A stretch of DNA of 64,000 nucleotides from an uncultured Pseudomonadales bacterium (GTDB lineage Bacteria; Pseudomonadota; Gammaproteobacteria; Pseudomonadales; Cellvibrionaceae), in assembly GCA_947487765.1 (NCBI GenBank), contig CANKXO010000001.1, forward strand, positions 186,001-250,000, in the 5' to 3' direction. Below the pieces are notes generated by a model, which saw nothing but the letters and a program-made list of their open reading frames with translations, was not told the origin of the DNA and did not search any database. A program made the translations under genes and the position numbers. Of the stretch, positions 37,601 through 46,006 are shown piece by piece (positions within the stretch are counted from its first letter, which is position 1; every line of letters starts with the position of its first letter).

Positions 37601-38710
37601 ATGTCGGATATGGATGCTAAAGAATTAGGCACAATAATCCAAAGTGACAAGCGTTTTGGTGCTGTGAAGTTGGCAGTGATGACTTCGCTTGGCCAAAAGG
37701 GTGATGCAAGGCGGTTTGTTAATGCTGGTTTTTCTAGCTGGTTCCCCAAGCCTGCAACCATTAATGATTTATTCTGCACTCTAGATGCTCTGTTAGGTGA
37801 AGAGTTGGAGTCATTAACTCCAGGTACTCCTCAAGACTCTTCCGCTAGGGCAATTAACTCAACGAAAAAGCTACAAAATACACCTGCTAATACTGCCTTT
37901 CTTATCGGTAGAGAAAGCGATGTGAAAAAAAATGTGCGTATTCTATTAGTTGAAGACAATGTCATTAATCAAGAGGTTGCTTTAGGCATACTTGAAGGTC
38001 TGGGTTTAGACGCTGATATTGCCGGTAATGGCATTGAAGCTATCGCAGCACTGGGTGATGCCCCCGAGGATGCTCCTTATGATTTGGTGTTGATGGATTG
38101 CCAAATGCCTGAAATGGACGGCTACGAAGCGACACGCTCAATTCGTGCAGGTAAAGCGCCTAACCCTCAGATTCCAATCATCGCAATGACGGCGAATGCG
38201 ATGAAAGGAGATAAAGAAAAGTGCCTCTCTGCAGGGATGAGTGGTTATTTAAGCAAACCAATTGACCCTGAAAAATTATGGTCCCTTTTAGACGAATGGT
38301 TGCGTTTAACGACAGCAACTCCCGATGATAGTAATGATGAACCAACACCAGAGGACATTGATGCGATGAGTGATGACGACAATGTATGGGATGAAAGCGG
38401 GTTTATGAACCGCATTATGAACAATGAAAAAATAGCGGCAAGGTTGATCGACCTCTTTAAAACGGATACACCGAAAACGATAGAAGAGTTGGAGCAAGCC
38501 ATAAGCCAAGACAAAACAGAAGAGGCCGGTTTGCTTGCCCATAAGCTGAAAGGTTCGGTCAGTAATTTGGGGGGTATTGAGTTAGCTGACTTGGCGCAAA
38601 AAATTGAGCATGCAGGGAAAAACGATGATTTAGACGAAGTGAAAGAGCTTTGGCCCAATGTCATCCCGCAGTACGATAAATTGCTAAGCACCATAGAGCA
38701 AAGAGGTTAG
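34637..38710 (+). CDS. Hybrid histidine kinase with Cache-like sensor, PAS domains, pseudoreceiver, receiver and HPt
   Basis: About 1357 residues. TM1 near 45-70 (IVLPIISFVLILAIIFVLII), a ~280-residue periplasmic Cache-like sensor, TM2 (FAVGIVLAVLALFVVFYIT) and HAMP. PAS 1 (VLLAYVDKNLTYKFANQCYE) and PAS 2 (GIGVWDYDIVTGELFWDE) precede HisKA with His702 and HATPase. The first receiver is degenerate: Ala986 replaces the phospho-Asp (VFIAMKMSDMD) and the acidic pair reads IADSNE. Receiver 2 is intact (Asp1154) and the HPt has His1302. It is a paralogue of the preceding kinase. A TTG at 34631 would overlap that gene's stop; I chose ATG 34637. Confidence 0.9.
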   Translation: MNSVNTNSTYQASIEEDESIDLFSSKPEELDVGSVKRPLKIVLPIISFVLILAIIFVLIILFYKQSEKIILQQESNDLLNTENFTNLSFHHFYANIKRDMLLLSQSSDIKTMANYPSKIETFLNSKAIFKNQLINTPYYANISFFSMKTNDVMGVYRERDVSANIFSTQKKSSTNIEHDIYEAVRYSPGNVYFSDVSLINYWASGKPYYKKVLRAYIPLKSQFTDVVTLVMLIEVNFDMFIRELIHSEVDGIKLFLMNDKGEYLFHPENKYFLDNEVSLNTVGNDFPELVPIIEDNEDRYHVAPSSVNKIIHPGFYSILNLSHHGANKPLRLLLIYDNDKYVGELKNLRHQLFAVGIVLAVLALFVVFYITRKMLKPLVNMSAAISAYEGGAAVNLLPVKAVDEVGVLSRSFYNLFKHNEEKERELEKIRHYMDGITNKAPVLLAYVDKNLTYKFANQCYERWSGISLNNLIGLCIDDVVDAKGFAELEPYINHVLEGNPVSFETEIVYGNSDKRYVNFTYTPEVDDFNNVEGFYICCEDLTLNKQSTAEIQELSTRLDFALETPGIGVWDYDIVTGELFWDERMHDIYHIKANNFSGDYKAWTSRVHPDDLEVSDKLINASVETGEDFVTEFRIIWPNGQERWVAAHGRIVKGDSNNPVRMIGTNVDITTRKQLALEREQALIKAEESAQLKSEFLASMSHEIRTPMNGVLGMLGLIKRTELNQQQAHYVGLAKSSAESLLTLINDILDFSKVEAGKMELEIIPFNLSSMLGDFSEAIAQRAQEKGLEVVLDLAGIHTTVVQGDPGRLRQILSNLVGNAIKFTEKGEVTIRVGLTSDEDNKLQLTCSVSDTGIGIPTEKITTLFDSFSQVDASTTRKYGGTGLGLAIAKQLCELMGGDLRVSSDFGHGSEFTFDIYLEKSDETADLLPTTDIQGKRILIADSNEANNAVLVKQLRLWGADAQGACNGSEALALMNKQSYTAVFIAMKMSDMDAKELGTIIQSDKRFGAVKLAVMTSLGQKGDARRFVNAGFSSWFPKPATINDLFCTLDALLGEELESLTPGTPQDSSARAINSTKKLQNTPANTAFLIGRESDVKKNVRILLVEDNVINQEVALGILEGLGLDADIAGNGIEAIAALGDAPEDAPYDLVLMDCQMPEMDGYEATRSIRAGKAPNPQIPIIAMTANAMKGDKEKCLSAGMSGYLSKPIDPEKLWSLLDEWLRLTTATPDDSNDEPTPEDIDAMSDDDNVWDESGFMNRIMNNEKIAARLIDLFKTDTPKTIEELEQAISQDKTEEAGLLAHKLKGSVSNLGGIELADLAQKIEHAGKNDDLDEVKELWPNVIPQYDKLLSTIEQRG

Positions 38711-38978
38711 AGAGCAGATAGGTTGGCTTCTAGACGCTTTAGGAATAAGCAGGTTTTTTTTTGTGTTAAATCTAAGAGATTAATTGTACGAAAGAGAGAA
38801 ATATTGACTATAGTTAATAGTACCTAATTGGGTTTTGACGTGTATGTAAGTCAGAGGTTATTACTCCTTTTTTGTTTTTAAGTTATTGAATCTTAAAGGT
38901 TAAATTTTAGTGCGATCGTTTTGTGATTGAACACACATCCCCTTGAACAAGTAAGAAGAACTATACAAAGGTAGATTT

Positions 38979-40106
38979 ATGTCCAGTGCTACAGTGCTAA
39001 TTGTTGATGATGCTGAAGATAACCGCATGTTGCAGCGAATGATCCTTGAAGAAAGCTACACAATCATGGAAGCGGTGTCAGGAGAGGATTGCATCGAAAA
39101 AGTACAGGAAACCGTTCCTGATATTATTTTGCTTGATGTGAATATGTTGGGCCTGAATGGCTACGAAACTTGCATGCATTTGCGTAAACAGGAAGCGACC
39201 TCAAGTACGCCTATTATCTTTGTATCGGCCTTATACAAGCCAGAAGAACGCCTTCAAGGGTATGAAGCTGGCGCGGACGATTATATTACCAAACCCATTG
39301 ATGGTGAAAAGCTGCTGGAGCGTGTGAGCTATCATCTTGAGTCACATCTGGAGATTGCTAAAGCTCAACAAGAAGCAAAAGATTCGATGAATGTTGCTTT
39401 AGAGGCAATGACATACAGTAGTGAAATTGGCCAGTTAATTGATTTTGTAAAGCAATCTCAAGAAATAAAAACCCTCGAAGAAATGGGTGAAAAAGTCTGT
39501 GAAGCAGCAGAAGAGTTTGGTTTAAATGCCTGCGCTTATGTTATAGGTGCAAGTAAGCCCTACGCGTATTGTGAACAGAACTCCCTAGAAGCCAAAGTGC
39601 TTGATAAGGCGAAAACGAGCTCCGAACGTATCATTAATATCGGTGTGCGCACTATTGTTAAAAGTGACCAAATTACATTGCTCATTAAGAATATGCCGAC
39701 AGATGATGAAAGCCTCTATGGCCGTATCAAAGACCACCTTGCTGTATTAGTGAGTATTTGCGATGGCCGTTTAATGGCATTGCAAGCACAAAAAGATTTG
39801 GCGAGCCAGCGTAGCAGTGTATTAGGGCGCGTTATTGTTGTGACAGAAGATAAACTTAAAGCGTTTAACGAAAAAATTATTCAGCATGATAACGAAGTAC
39901 GCGAAATTATGACGAATATGATCACAGAGTTAGAAGCTAAGTTATTTAGCTTGGGCTTAGATGAAGATCAAGAAGCGACATTAATGGCTCTGGCTTACAG
40001 AGCAACGGAGCAATTAGATAATTCAAGAGAATCAACCCAGCAGCTTGAAAAAGACCTTGGAATTGTATTGGAAGGACTCTATGAAATTTTAAATAGTACG
40101 GAATAA
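38979..40106 (+). CDS. Response regulator with helical C-terminal region
   Basis: A 375-residue protein. Residues 1-125 form an intact receiver (VLIVDDAEDNRML, phospho-Asp in IILLDVNMLGLNGYE, Lys in YITKPIDGEKLL). The remaining 250 residues have no recognised output: a helical linker rich in Glu/Gln, a central part around LNACAYVIGASKPYAYCEQ that could be a small sensor-like fold, and a C-terminal coiled-coil-prone stretch. No DNA-binding, GGDEF or EAL motif. Preceded by a 268-base gap and GGTAG before the ATG. A likely target of the kinases upstream. Confidence 0.8.
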   Translation: MSSATVLIVDDAEDNRMLQRMILEESYTIMEAVSGEDCIEKVQETVPDIILLDVNMLGLNGYETCMHLRKQEATSSTPIIFVSALYKPEERLQGYEAGADDYITKPIDGEKLLERVSYHLESHLEIAKAQQEAKDSMNVALEAMTYSSEIGQLIDFVKQSQEIKTLEEMGEKVCEAAEEFGLNACAYVIGASKPYAYCEQNSLEAKVLDKAKTSSERIINIGVRTIVKSDQITLLIKNMPTDDESLYGRIKDHLAVLVSICDGRLMALQAQKDLASQRSSVLGRVIVVTEDKLKAFNEKIIQHDNEVREIMTNMITELEAKLFSLGLDEDQEATLMALAYRATEQLDNSRESTQQLEKDLGIVLEGLYEILNSTE

Positions 40107-40235
40107 CAGAGTACTAAAGAAAAGGGTGCTAAAGAAAAGAGTATCCAATTAGAGAGTACTTAATTAAGAGTGATGAATAAAAATTACTAGATAAAAAGTA
40201 CCGGATAAAAAGTTGGTGAGAAGTGAGTAGGTAGT

Positions 40236-40622
40236 ATGCCAAATAATATAATCGTTGCTGATAACAGTTTGTTTTCTCGAATGCTGGTTAAAGAGGCGGT
40301 ATCACAAATTTTCGATGACGCACGATATATCGATGTACCTTCTGGCCAGGGAGTGCTCGATAAACAAATAGAAATGTCGGATATCGATTGGTTTTTACTC
40401 GATGCCAATGTCAGCAAACCTAGCGGTTACGAAACTGCTAAATTGCTGGTTGAGCGTGGTGTCTCTGTAGAGAAAATTACACTCATGAGTGGTAATAAGT
40501 TGGCTGAATTACAGCTCAAAGCCGATGAAATAGATTTACATTATATTGAAAAAGCGATTAACCCTACAGATGTTAATGCATTTGCTGGAAGACTTAATGT
40601 TTTCTTTAATAGAAAACATTAA
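40236..40622 (+). CDS. Single-domain response regulator, divergent receiver
   Basis: A 128-residue CheY-like protein. The phospho-Asp is kept (WFLLDANVSKPSGYE), as are the Ser/Thr position (TLMSGN) and a Lys (HYIEKAINP). The acidic pair is reduced to IVADNS. No output domain. It lies between two other receivers of the cluster and could be a phosphate sink or a partner-binding switch for the hybrid kinases. Confidence 0.78.
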   Translation: MPNNIIVADNSLFSRMLVKEAVSQIFDDARYIDVPSGQGVLDKQIEMSDIDWFLLDANVSKPSGYETAKLLVERGVSVEKITLMSGNKLAELQLKADEIDLHYIEKAINPTDVNAFAGRLNVFFNRKH

Positions 40623-40685
40623 GATTAATTTTAGCTTCAAATATAGGTAATTAAGAAGTAGATGTAGAAGTAAAGAGGTTTAACT

Positions 40686-41063
40686 ATGGTAGCGTCCCAT
40701 GTATTAGTCGTGGACGATAATGAAGCTGACCAGTTTTTATGTCAACATTTTATAGAAAGTTATGATACGTCGATCATTGTTAATAGAGCATTTGGTGTCC
40801 AAGAAGCCTTATCTTTTATAGAGCAGTGCGTTAATAAAATAGATGTCATATTTCTCGATATTAATATGCCAGGCATGGATGGTTATGATTTTCTTGAAGC
40901 TTATGATCGCGTTAATGATAGCAATTCAACCGATATAATCATGCTGTCAGGGTCTATAAGGAACGAGGATTATGAACGTTGCTTATGTTATCAGCAGGTT
41001 AAAAAAATTCTTGTAAAACCAATACACCCAGGCCAATTATGCAACTGTTTAAACTTGCACTGA
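40686..41063 (+). CDS. Single-domain response regulator (CheY-like)
   Basis: A 125-residue receiver with all active residues: VLVVDDNEAD, phospho-Asp in VIFLDINMPGMDGYD, Ser in IMLSGS and Lys in ILVKPIHPG. GAGG lies just upstream of the ATG at 40676-40679. Last plus-strand gene of the signalling cluster; it converges on a minus-strand gene with a 5-base gap. Confidence 0.85.
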   Translation: MVASHVLVVDDNEADQFLCQHFIESYDTSIIVNRAFGVQEALSFIEQCVNKIDVIFLDINMPGMDGYDFLEAYDRVNDSNSTDIIMLSGSIRNEDYERCLCYQQVKKILVKPIHPGQLCNCLNLH

Positions 41064-41068
41064 TACCC

Positions 41069-41599
41069 TTAAAATAGCTCGATAGAGTTAGAACTGTCAT
41101 CATTTTCTGCAGTAATAAAGTTATCTTCTGATAGGCAAATTAATATTTTTTCGGTTAATGGTTCCAGTACACCACTCTTAATTAATTCATCAATTCCTTG
41201 TCTATAACTTACTAACTCGATGACATTGCTTTTGTTTGACTTTTTAAAGTAGCGCTCACTGTTCTCATAAAGCTCACAAATATAGATAGAAATTTCTTCA
41301 TTATCGGTGTGCAACGTTGTCGCTAACTGAGGGTATATATCGTAAGCATCTAGCGAGTCGTGTTTTTCCTGTTTGTTAGACGCTGATTCATAATAGGCTT
41401 CGATAAAGTTATCTTTCAGCTCATCTTCTGTAAAGATGCTGGGGTCAATGTCTAGAATAATGGCCTTCATCAGAAAAGTTTCATCATCTATTAATAGAAT
41501 AGGTGTTTTAACTTCGCCACCATTGTCTCTGTCGTAATAACAATAAACAGGAATAAAAGCACAAGAAGTACCAGAAACTTCGGGTATTTTCATACGCAT
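41069..41599 (-). CDS. Unknown acidic protein at the end of the signalling cluster
   Basis: A 176-residue protein I do not recognise. It is acidic (many Asp/Glu), with no transmembrane segment or signal peptide. The N-terminal half has alternating strands (FIPVYCYYDRDNGGEVKTPI) and a run TPILLIDDETFLMKAIILDI. The C terminus is SSNSIELF, resembling the GDIDLF tails of CheD and the CheZ-like protein in the same cluster. It is convergent with the last response regulator, 5 bases apart, and appears to have its own promoter in the 41600-42100 gap. Confidence 0.6.
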   Translation of the reverse strand: MRMKIPEVSGTSCAFIPVYCYYDRDNGGEVKTPILLIDDETFLMKAIILDIDPSIFTEDELKDNFIEAYYESASNKQEKHDSLDAYDIYPQLATTLHTDNEEISIYICELYENSERYFKKSNKSNVIELVSYRQGIDELIKSGVLEPLTEKILICLSEDNFITAENDDSSNSIELF

Positions 41600-42100
41600 A
41601 GAATCCTTATACGACAGCTTTCTTTATGTAAACTTAGCATGATTGAGTATAACTACAGGTGCCTGTAAATTTATTCAATTAATAAGTATTGATAAGAAAA
41701 TTATAGTGTCTTTTAAAAAAATGATGTTACTTTGGGTGCCAAACTTGATTTTTTATTTATTTTGTCGCTGATAACGAACATTACTCGCTACATACTTGAG
41801 GTTGTTATCAGTTTTTATCCAGAACTGGCAAGTGTTCTAGCATACCGATGCTTTTTTGAGACTAGTGATAAATTTAACACTCCTTTTTGTAGGGCTTTTT
41901 CATTAGGGATATAAAGATAGCTATAAAGAAATACATGCGGAAAACTATACAGAGACCTATAAAAAGACCCATAAAAAGAAAACAAGCTGCCTAATTGCCC
42001 CCGAATATTATTTAATCCTATTGTTGAGAATGCCAGAAAAAGCCTAATCAACAGGGTATAATGCCGCCATTTTGATCACCCTACATAGAATGAATAACTT
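41600..42100. other. 501-base intergenic region with gltX promoter
   Basis: AT-rich region between two divergent genes. Short open frames here lack protein character and ribosome sites. It should contain the promoter of the minus-strand unknown gene and that of gltX (a -10 candidate is listed separately). A short A-rich near-repeat around 41950-41980 (ACCTATAAAAAG / CCCATAAAAAG) is the only internal structure noticed. Confidence 0.5.
42057..42062 (+). promoter_or_regulatory. -10 element of gltX promoter
   Basis: A perfect TATAAT at 42057-42062, 38 bases before the gltX ATG, which leaves room for a short leader. The -35 region at the right distance is poor, so this may be a weakly recognised or activated promoter. 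Confidence 0.5.
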
Positions 42101-43597
42101 ATGACCGTTCGTACTCGAATTGCGCCTTCACCTACTGGCGACCCTCATGTTGGTACTGCCTATATCGCATTGTTTAATTACTGCTTCTCTCGTCAACATG
42201 GTGGGGAATTTATTCTCCGTATCGAAGATACAGACCAAGCACGGTCAACCAGTGAGTCTGAGCAAGCGATTTTTGACAGCCTGCGCTGGTTAGGTTTGGA
42301 GTGGGCCGAAGGCCCTGATGTTGGCGGCCCCCATGGCCCTTATCGACAGAGTGAGCGAGCCGATATTTATAAACAATATGCCGATCAGCTGGTAGACGCA
42401 GGCCACGCCTTTTATTGTTACCGTACACCAGAAGAGCTAAACGAATTGCGTGAAGCCCGCCGTGCACAAGGTGGCTTTACGGCGCTTAAACCAAGCGAGC
42501 TATTGCTGCCTGAAGAGGAAGCGGCCCGACGCAAAGCCGCGGGTATGCCCGCCGTTGTGCGCATGAAAGTACCAGAAGAAGACGGCCCATGTCCTATTGA
42601 TGACATGCTGCGCGGCACCATCGAATTAGATTGGGGGCAGGTTGATGCGCAAATTCTGCTTAAATCAGACGGTTTACCCACTTATCATTTAGCCAATGTG
42701 GTGGATGACCATTTAATGGAAATCACCCATGTAATTCGTGGTGAAGAGTGGATTAACTCGGCCCCTAAGCATAAGCTGCTCTACCAATACTTTGGTTGGG
42801 ATATGCCGGTACTGTGCCATTTACCGCTGTTGCGCAACCCAGATAAATCCAAACTCAGCAAACGCAAAAACCCAACCAGTATCTTGTACTACCAACGCAT
42901 GGGCTTTTTGCCTGAAGCCTTATTGAATTACCTAGGCCGCATGGGTTGGTCCATGCCGGATGAGCGCGAGAAATTTACCCTTGATGACATGGTCAGCGAA
43001 TTCGATATTAATCGCGTCTCGTTAGGCGGCCCCATTTTCGATGCTGAAAAACTCTCTTGGCTAAACGGCCTGTGGATGCGTGAAAACCTCTCTGTTGACC
43101 AGTTGGCAGATCGTTTGCAGGAGTGGGCACTGAATCGCGATAACCTGATGAAAGTACTACCGCATGCCATCCCTCGCATGGAAACCCTCAGCGACTTTAT
43201 ACCGCTGACTGCATTTTTATCCTCCGGTATGTTGCCACTGGAGCCGGCTAAATTTGCTGACTTAAAACTCACTGAAGAACAGCTAAAAGAAGTACTGCAA
43301 TTTTCTTTATGGAGAATGGAAGCATTAAGTGACTGGCAGCGAGATAGTATTTTCAATGAGCTGAAAGCCTTGGCTGATGGCATGGGCATTAAGTTGAAGG
43401 ACTTCTTGGCACCATTATTCCTCGCTATCTCGGGTACTACCTCTTCCTTCTCAGTGATGGATGCCATGGCATTAATCGGCCCCGAAATCACACGTGCACG
43501 CCTAAGGTACACATTAAATGGTATTTGTGGTGAGCCGGGTAAAAAGCAGCTTAAGAAGCTGGAAAAGGCTTATCAATCCTTAACGGCGACAGATTAA
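42101..43597 (+). CDS. gltX: Glutamyl-tRNA synthetase
   Basis: A 498-residue class I synthetase. The HIGH-type motif is in [20 protein letters not shown], the tRNA/ATP-binding [10 protein letters not shown] follows, and the KMSKS-type loop is SKLSKRKNP. The C-terminal anticodon-binding helical domain is present, so length is normal. It charges tRNA-Glu with glutamate in the cytoplasm. It seems to be a single-gene unit; the next gene is convergent with a 32-base gap. Confidence 0.96.
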   Translation: MTVRTRIAPSPTGDPHVGTAYIALFNYCFSRQHGGEFILRIEDTDQARSTSESEQAIFDSLRWLGLEWAEGPDVGGPHGPYRQSERADIYKQYADQLVDAGHAFYCYRTPEELNELREARRAQGGFTALKPSELLLPEEEAARRKAAGMPAVVRMKVPEEDGPCPIDDMLRGTIELDWGQVDAQILLKSDGLPTYHLANVVDDHLMEITHVIRGEEWINSAPKHKLLYQYFGWDMPVLCHLPLLRNPDKSKLSKRKNPTSILYYQRMGFLPEALLNYLGRMGWSMPDEREKFTLDDMVSEFDINRVSLGGPIFDAEKLSWLNGLWMRENLSVDQLADRLQEWALNRDNLMKVLPHAIPRMETLSDFIPLTAFLSSGMLPLEPAKFADLKLTEEQLKEVLQFSLWRMEALSDWQRDSIFNELKALADGMGIKLKDFLAPLFLAISGTTSSFSVMDAMALIGPEITRARLRYTLNGICGEPGKKQLKKLEKAYQSLTATD

Positions 43598-43629
43598 GCG
43601 TTTTGGATATCTTAGGGTTGCGATAATCG

Positions 43630-45531
43630 TTAAGGTTCTCGTAATCCTGATAAATCAATTTGCCAAAGCCCGTTACCCGATGTGCAGACGTACAGCATCC
43701 AATCAACCACTGCGAGTCCAATGGACGAATTGCAGTGGTGTATTCGGTGCCATGCATCACTTTCTGCAATAAAGTCACGATTGGTTCTGAGTAAGCGATT
43801 GTCTTCTGTTGAAGCAAATAATATATCGTTATAGGACGTCATGGCCTTTACGGTTCTATCTCTAAACCCCTCCATTCTTGTCCAATAGCGAATACTGTTA
43901 TTTTGTACTGATGCTCGCCATAGCTGCCCAGAATAATCCGTTGCATATAAAAGCCCGCTTGCGCTCGCAATAGTTCTTAATCGCGTTGGTCCTTCACCTA
44001 TAGCGTGCCAGTCGACATCAGTCTCAGCCGCTGGTCGTTGCCACAATGTATTACTGCTGGTTAAGCACACTATATGAGCATCCATACTGGCCATGGAAAT
44101 AACATTGTAAGCGCGGTCTATCTTTGTCCAAGGTACTTCTGTGCCTACGGGAAATCGCCGCCACAGCTCATGCCTGTTTGTGGTTAAGAAAATCTTTCCT
44201 TCCAGTGCCGTCATTGCCGTTGCGGAATTGGCGTGCCCAATATATTCCCAGTTCCAGGGAATGGGTCGTTTTAATTTATTAAATACATTGCGAGTGATTT
44301 GAGTGACAGCAGCATCAGTACTGAGTGCATCGAGCCAATCAGTCGTTGCTGCATTAAATACTGTGCCATTGCGAGAATAGAGTGTCATGGTGGCCCAACC
44401 TGGCTTGCCTGACCAGTGTTGTAAATCTGCTGTAGCGAGTATCGTTGTATTTAACGGTGTTTGCTCTGCTCCGGTAACTCGCGGATAACCTTCAGGCTCT
44501 TCAACAAAGGCAGCGGCATCGGTTTCGTAGTACATAAAAGGCGTTGTGCTATTGCTGGAAACCCCTGCAAATACCCAGTGACGTGGGTGGCGAATGGTAT
44601 AGGCTCTTCTTTCTGCCCAGCGTAAACTGAATGCTCCATGGGTAAAACCAACACCTAACAGTGAATTTTGTGGGCGATTTACAGGAGGTTGAGCCCAGGC
44701 AATACTGGTTTCATCGTTGTTCTGTATAGGGTCTAGGTTCGCGAATTTATAAAAAACAACGGTTCTATTAACGGTTCCATTATCGTCTTCTTCTAAGCGT
44801 ACTTGGCGAAAACACGTATTGCCCGACAGGATAATCAGGTTACCTCCATTCCTGACAAAGTTTTCACAGTGATCACGCATGGCTTTTGTCCAATATTCAT
44901 CGTGGTAGGCAATCACTAAGCAATCGTAATCATCGAGCAAGTTAGGGTCGGCGTGAAGGTCGATGCTGGAGCAACATTCAATATCGATCGATTCTCCTTG
45001 TAGCCATTCAACCAGCTTAGCTTCTCTAATAAACCTGTCAGGAGAGCCATCATGTGCAATTCTGGGGTAGGGGGATGGTCGGTTAAGTGAAACTTTTCTT
45101 GCTCGGTTTGCATTATTTGGAGGGGAATAAAAACTTTTCCCTCCTACACTGTTATAGGCGGCCGGGGTTAAATAGCTAATCTGAAATAACACTTTAGAAT
45201 GAGTTCCGGGGGAACGGGCACGTATCACAAAAGTTAGTATATTATTATTTTGCCCGGCCTCATTAACAAATAAGCGGTAAAACCCTGAAGGCCAATGACG
45301 AGGAATCGTAAAATTGATTGTCGCTGGCCAGCTATAACCTTCCCAACCATTGCTGGTAGGTGGTTGATGCGGTAGGACCGTTGTTTGAAATGTTTCATTG
45401 GTCAATGCATTACCAATGCGCTCTAATCGCAGCAAAGCCCGTGTTGAATGACCACTATCTGAACCTAAGTGAAAGCTAATAGTCTCGTCAGAAGTGACAG
45501 ATGTTGCAGAAGCATAACCAAGGATCGACAT
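43630..45531 (-). CDS. N,N-dimethylformamidase beta-like protein with C-terminal propeller
   Basis: A 633-residue protein. Residues ~20-400 resemble the large-subunit domain of N,N-dimethylformamidase and its relatives: FTIPRHWPSGFYRLFV, VLFQISYLTPAAYNSVGGKS, then a glutamine-amidotransferase-like segment LLDDYDCLVIAYHDEYWTKA and FVRNGGNLIILSGNTC. Residues ~420-630 are short repeats with spaced Trp and Leu (LWRRFPVGTE, LWQRPAAETD, LWRASVQNN, LWQIDLSGL), a tectonin-like beta-propeller. No signal peptide. AAGGTGG precedes the ATG. Substrate unknown; an amide hydrolase or carbohydrate-binding role is possible. Confidence 0.65.
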   Translation of the reverse strand: MSILGYASATSVTSDETISFHLGSDSGHSTRALLRLERIGNALTNETFQTTVLPHQPPTSNGWEGYSWPATINFTIPRHWPSGFYRLFVNEAGQNNNILTFVIRARSPGTHSKVLFQISYLTPAAYNSVGGKSFYSPPNNANRARKVSLNRPSPYPRIAHDGSPDRFIREAKLVEWLQGESIDIECCSSIDLHADPNLLDDYDCLVIAYHDEYWTKAMRDHCENFVRNGGNLIILSGNTCFRQVRLEEDDNGTVNRTVVFYKFANLDPIQNNDETSIAWAQPPVNRPQNSLLGVGFTHGAFSLRWAERRAYTIRHPRHWVFAGVSSNSTTPFMYYETDAAAFVEEPEGYPRVTGAEQTPLNTTILATADLQHWSGKPGWATMTLYSRNGTVFNAATTDWLDALSTDAAVTQITRNVFNKLKRPIPWNWEYIGHANSATAMTALEGKIFLTTNRHELWRRFPVGTEVPWTKIDRAYNVISMASMDAHIVCLTSSNTLWQRPAAETDVDWHAIGEGPTRLRTIASASGLLYATDYSGQLWRASVQNNSIRYWTRMEGFRDRTVKAMTSYNDILFASTEDNRLLRTNRDFIAESDAWHRIHHCNSSIGLAVVDWMLYVCTSGNGLWQIDLSGLREP

Positions 45532-45684
45532 TATTCACCACCTTTAGCGAGTTGTTGTTATAGAGTGTAGAGGCTGTGTTTGTAGTTAATTTGTACTATA
45601 ACAAGCCAGCCCGTGAATAGAATCACTAACAATAGTGAGGGTTCAGGCACGAGGCGGATCGTTAGATATGGGTGATAATTAAAG

Positions 45685-45713
45685 TTGTCAGATAGGGCGC
45701 TTCCCGGTAGAAT
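45685..45713 (+). promoter_or_regulatory. Sigma-70 promoter of tRNA-Ala
   Basis: TTGTCA (45685-45690), a 17-base spacer and TAGAAT (45708-45713), followed by a GC-rich discriminator GCGCC typical of stringently controlled stable-RNA genes. The mature tRNA begins 30 bases after the -10 element. Confidence 0.8.
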
Positions 45714-45743
45714 GCGCCTCCTTCAAAGCAGTTCTTGCTATAT

Positions 45744-45819
45744 GGGGCCTTAGCTCAGCTGGGAGAGCGCAACACTGGCAGTGTTGAGGTCAGCGGTTCG
45801 ATCCCGCTAGGCTCCACCA
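45744..45819 (+). tRNA. tRNA-Ala (anticodon GGC)
   Basis: A 76-base cloverleaf with an encoded CCA end. The acceptor GGGGCCT pairs with AGGCTCC and contains the G3-U70 wobble that defines alanine identity. The anticodon stem CAACA/TGTTG carries loop CTGGCAG with anticodon GGC. The T loop is GTTCGATCC. The gene is the integration site of the downstream element; integration kept it whole. Confidence 0.97.
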
Positions 45820-45820
45820 A
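45772..45820 (+). repeat. attL: 49-bp direct repeat within tRNA-Ala 3' half
   Basis: A 49-base stretch running from the anticodon stem through the CCA end and one more A, identical to 55471-55519. It begins at the anticodon arm, a usual crossover position for tyrosine integrases in tRNA genes. Confidence 0.93.
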
Positions 45821-46006
45821 TAATATCTATAAAAATCAATGGTTTAGTCGAAAGGTTTGATTTGTCTTCTACTTGCGGCTTTGATATTAGAGTCCAAATG
45901 GAGTCCTTCAAAAAATAGATGCACTTCCGATGACATATCTGTTTCTACTCCTCTTATTCGTTTATAGTACGCTACCTCTACTTAAAAAATTAATACATTA
46001 TCTATA

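Noticed and set aside
38701-38760. Terminator after the second hybrid kinase
   Set aside because: There is a T9-10 run, but the only stem I can pair before it (GCTT/AAGC) is four bases with a long loop; too weak to call.
41732-42051. Two short overlapping open frames on opposite strands before gltX
   Set aside because: Low-complexity, no ribosome sites, and the region contains the gltX promoter.
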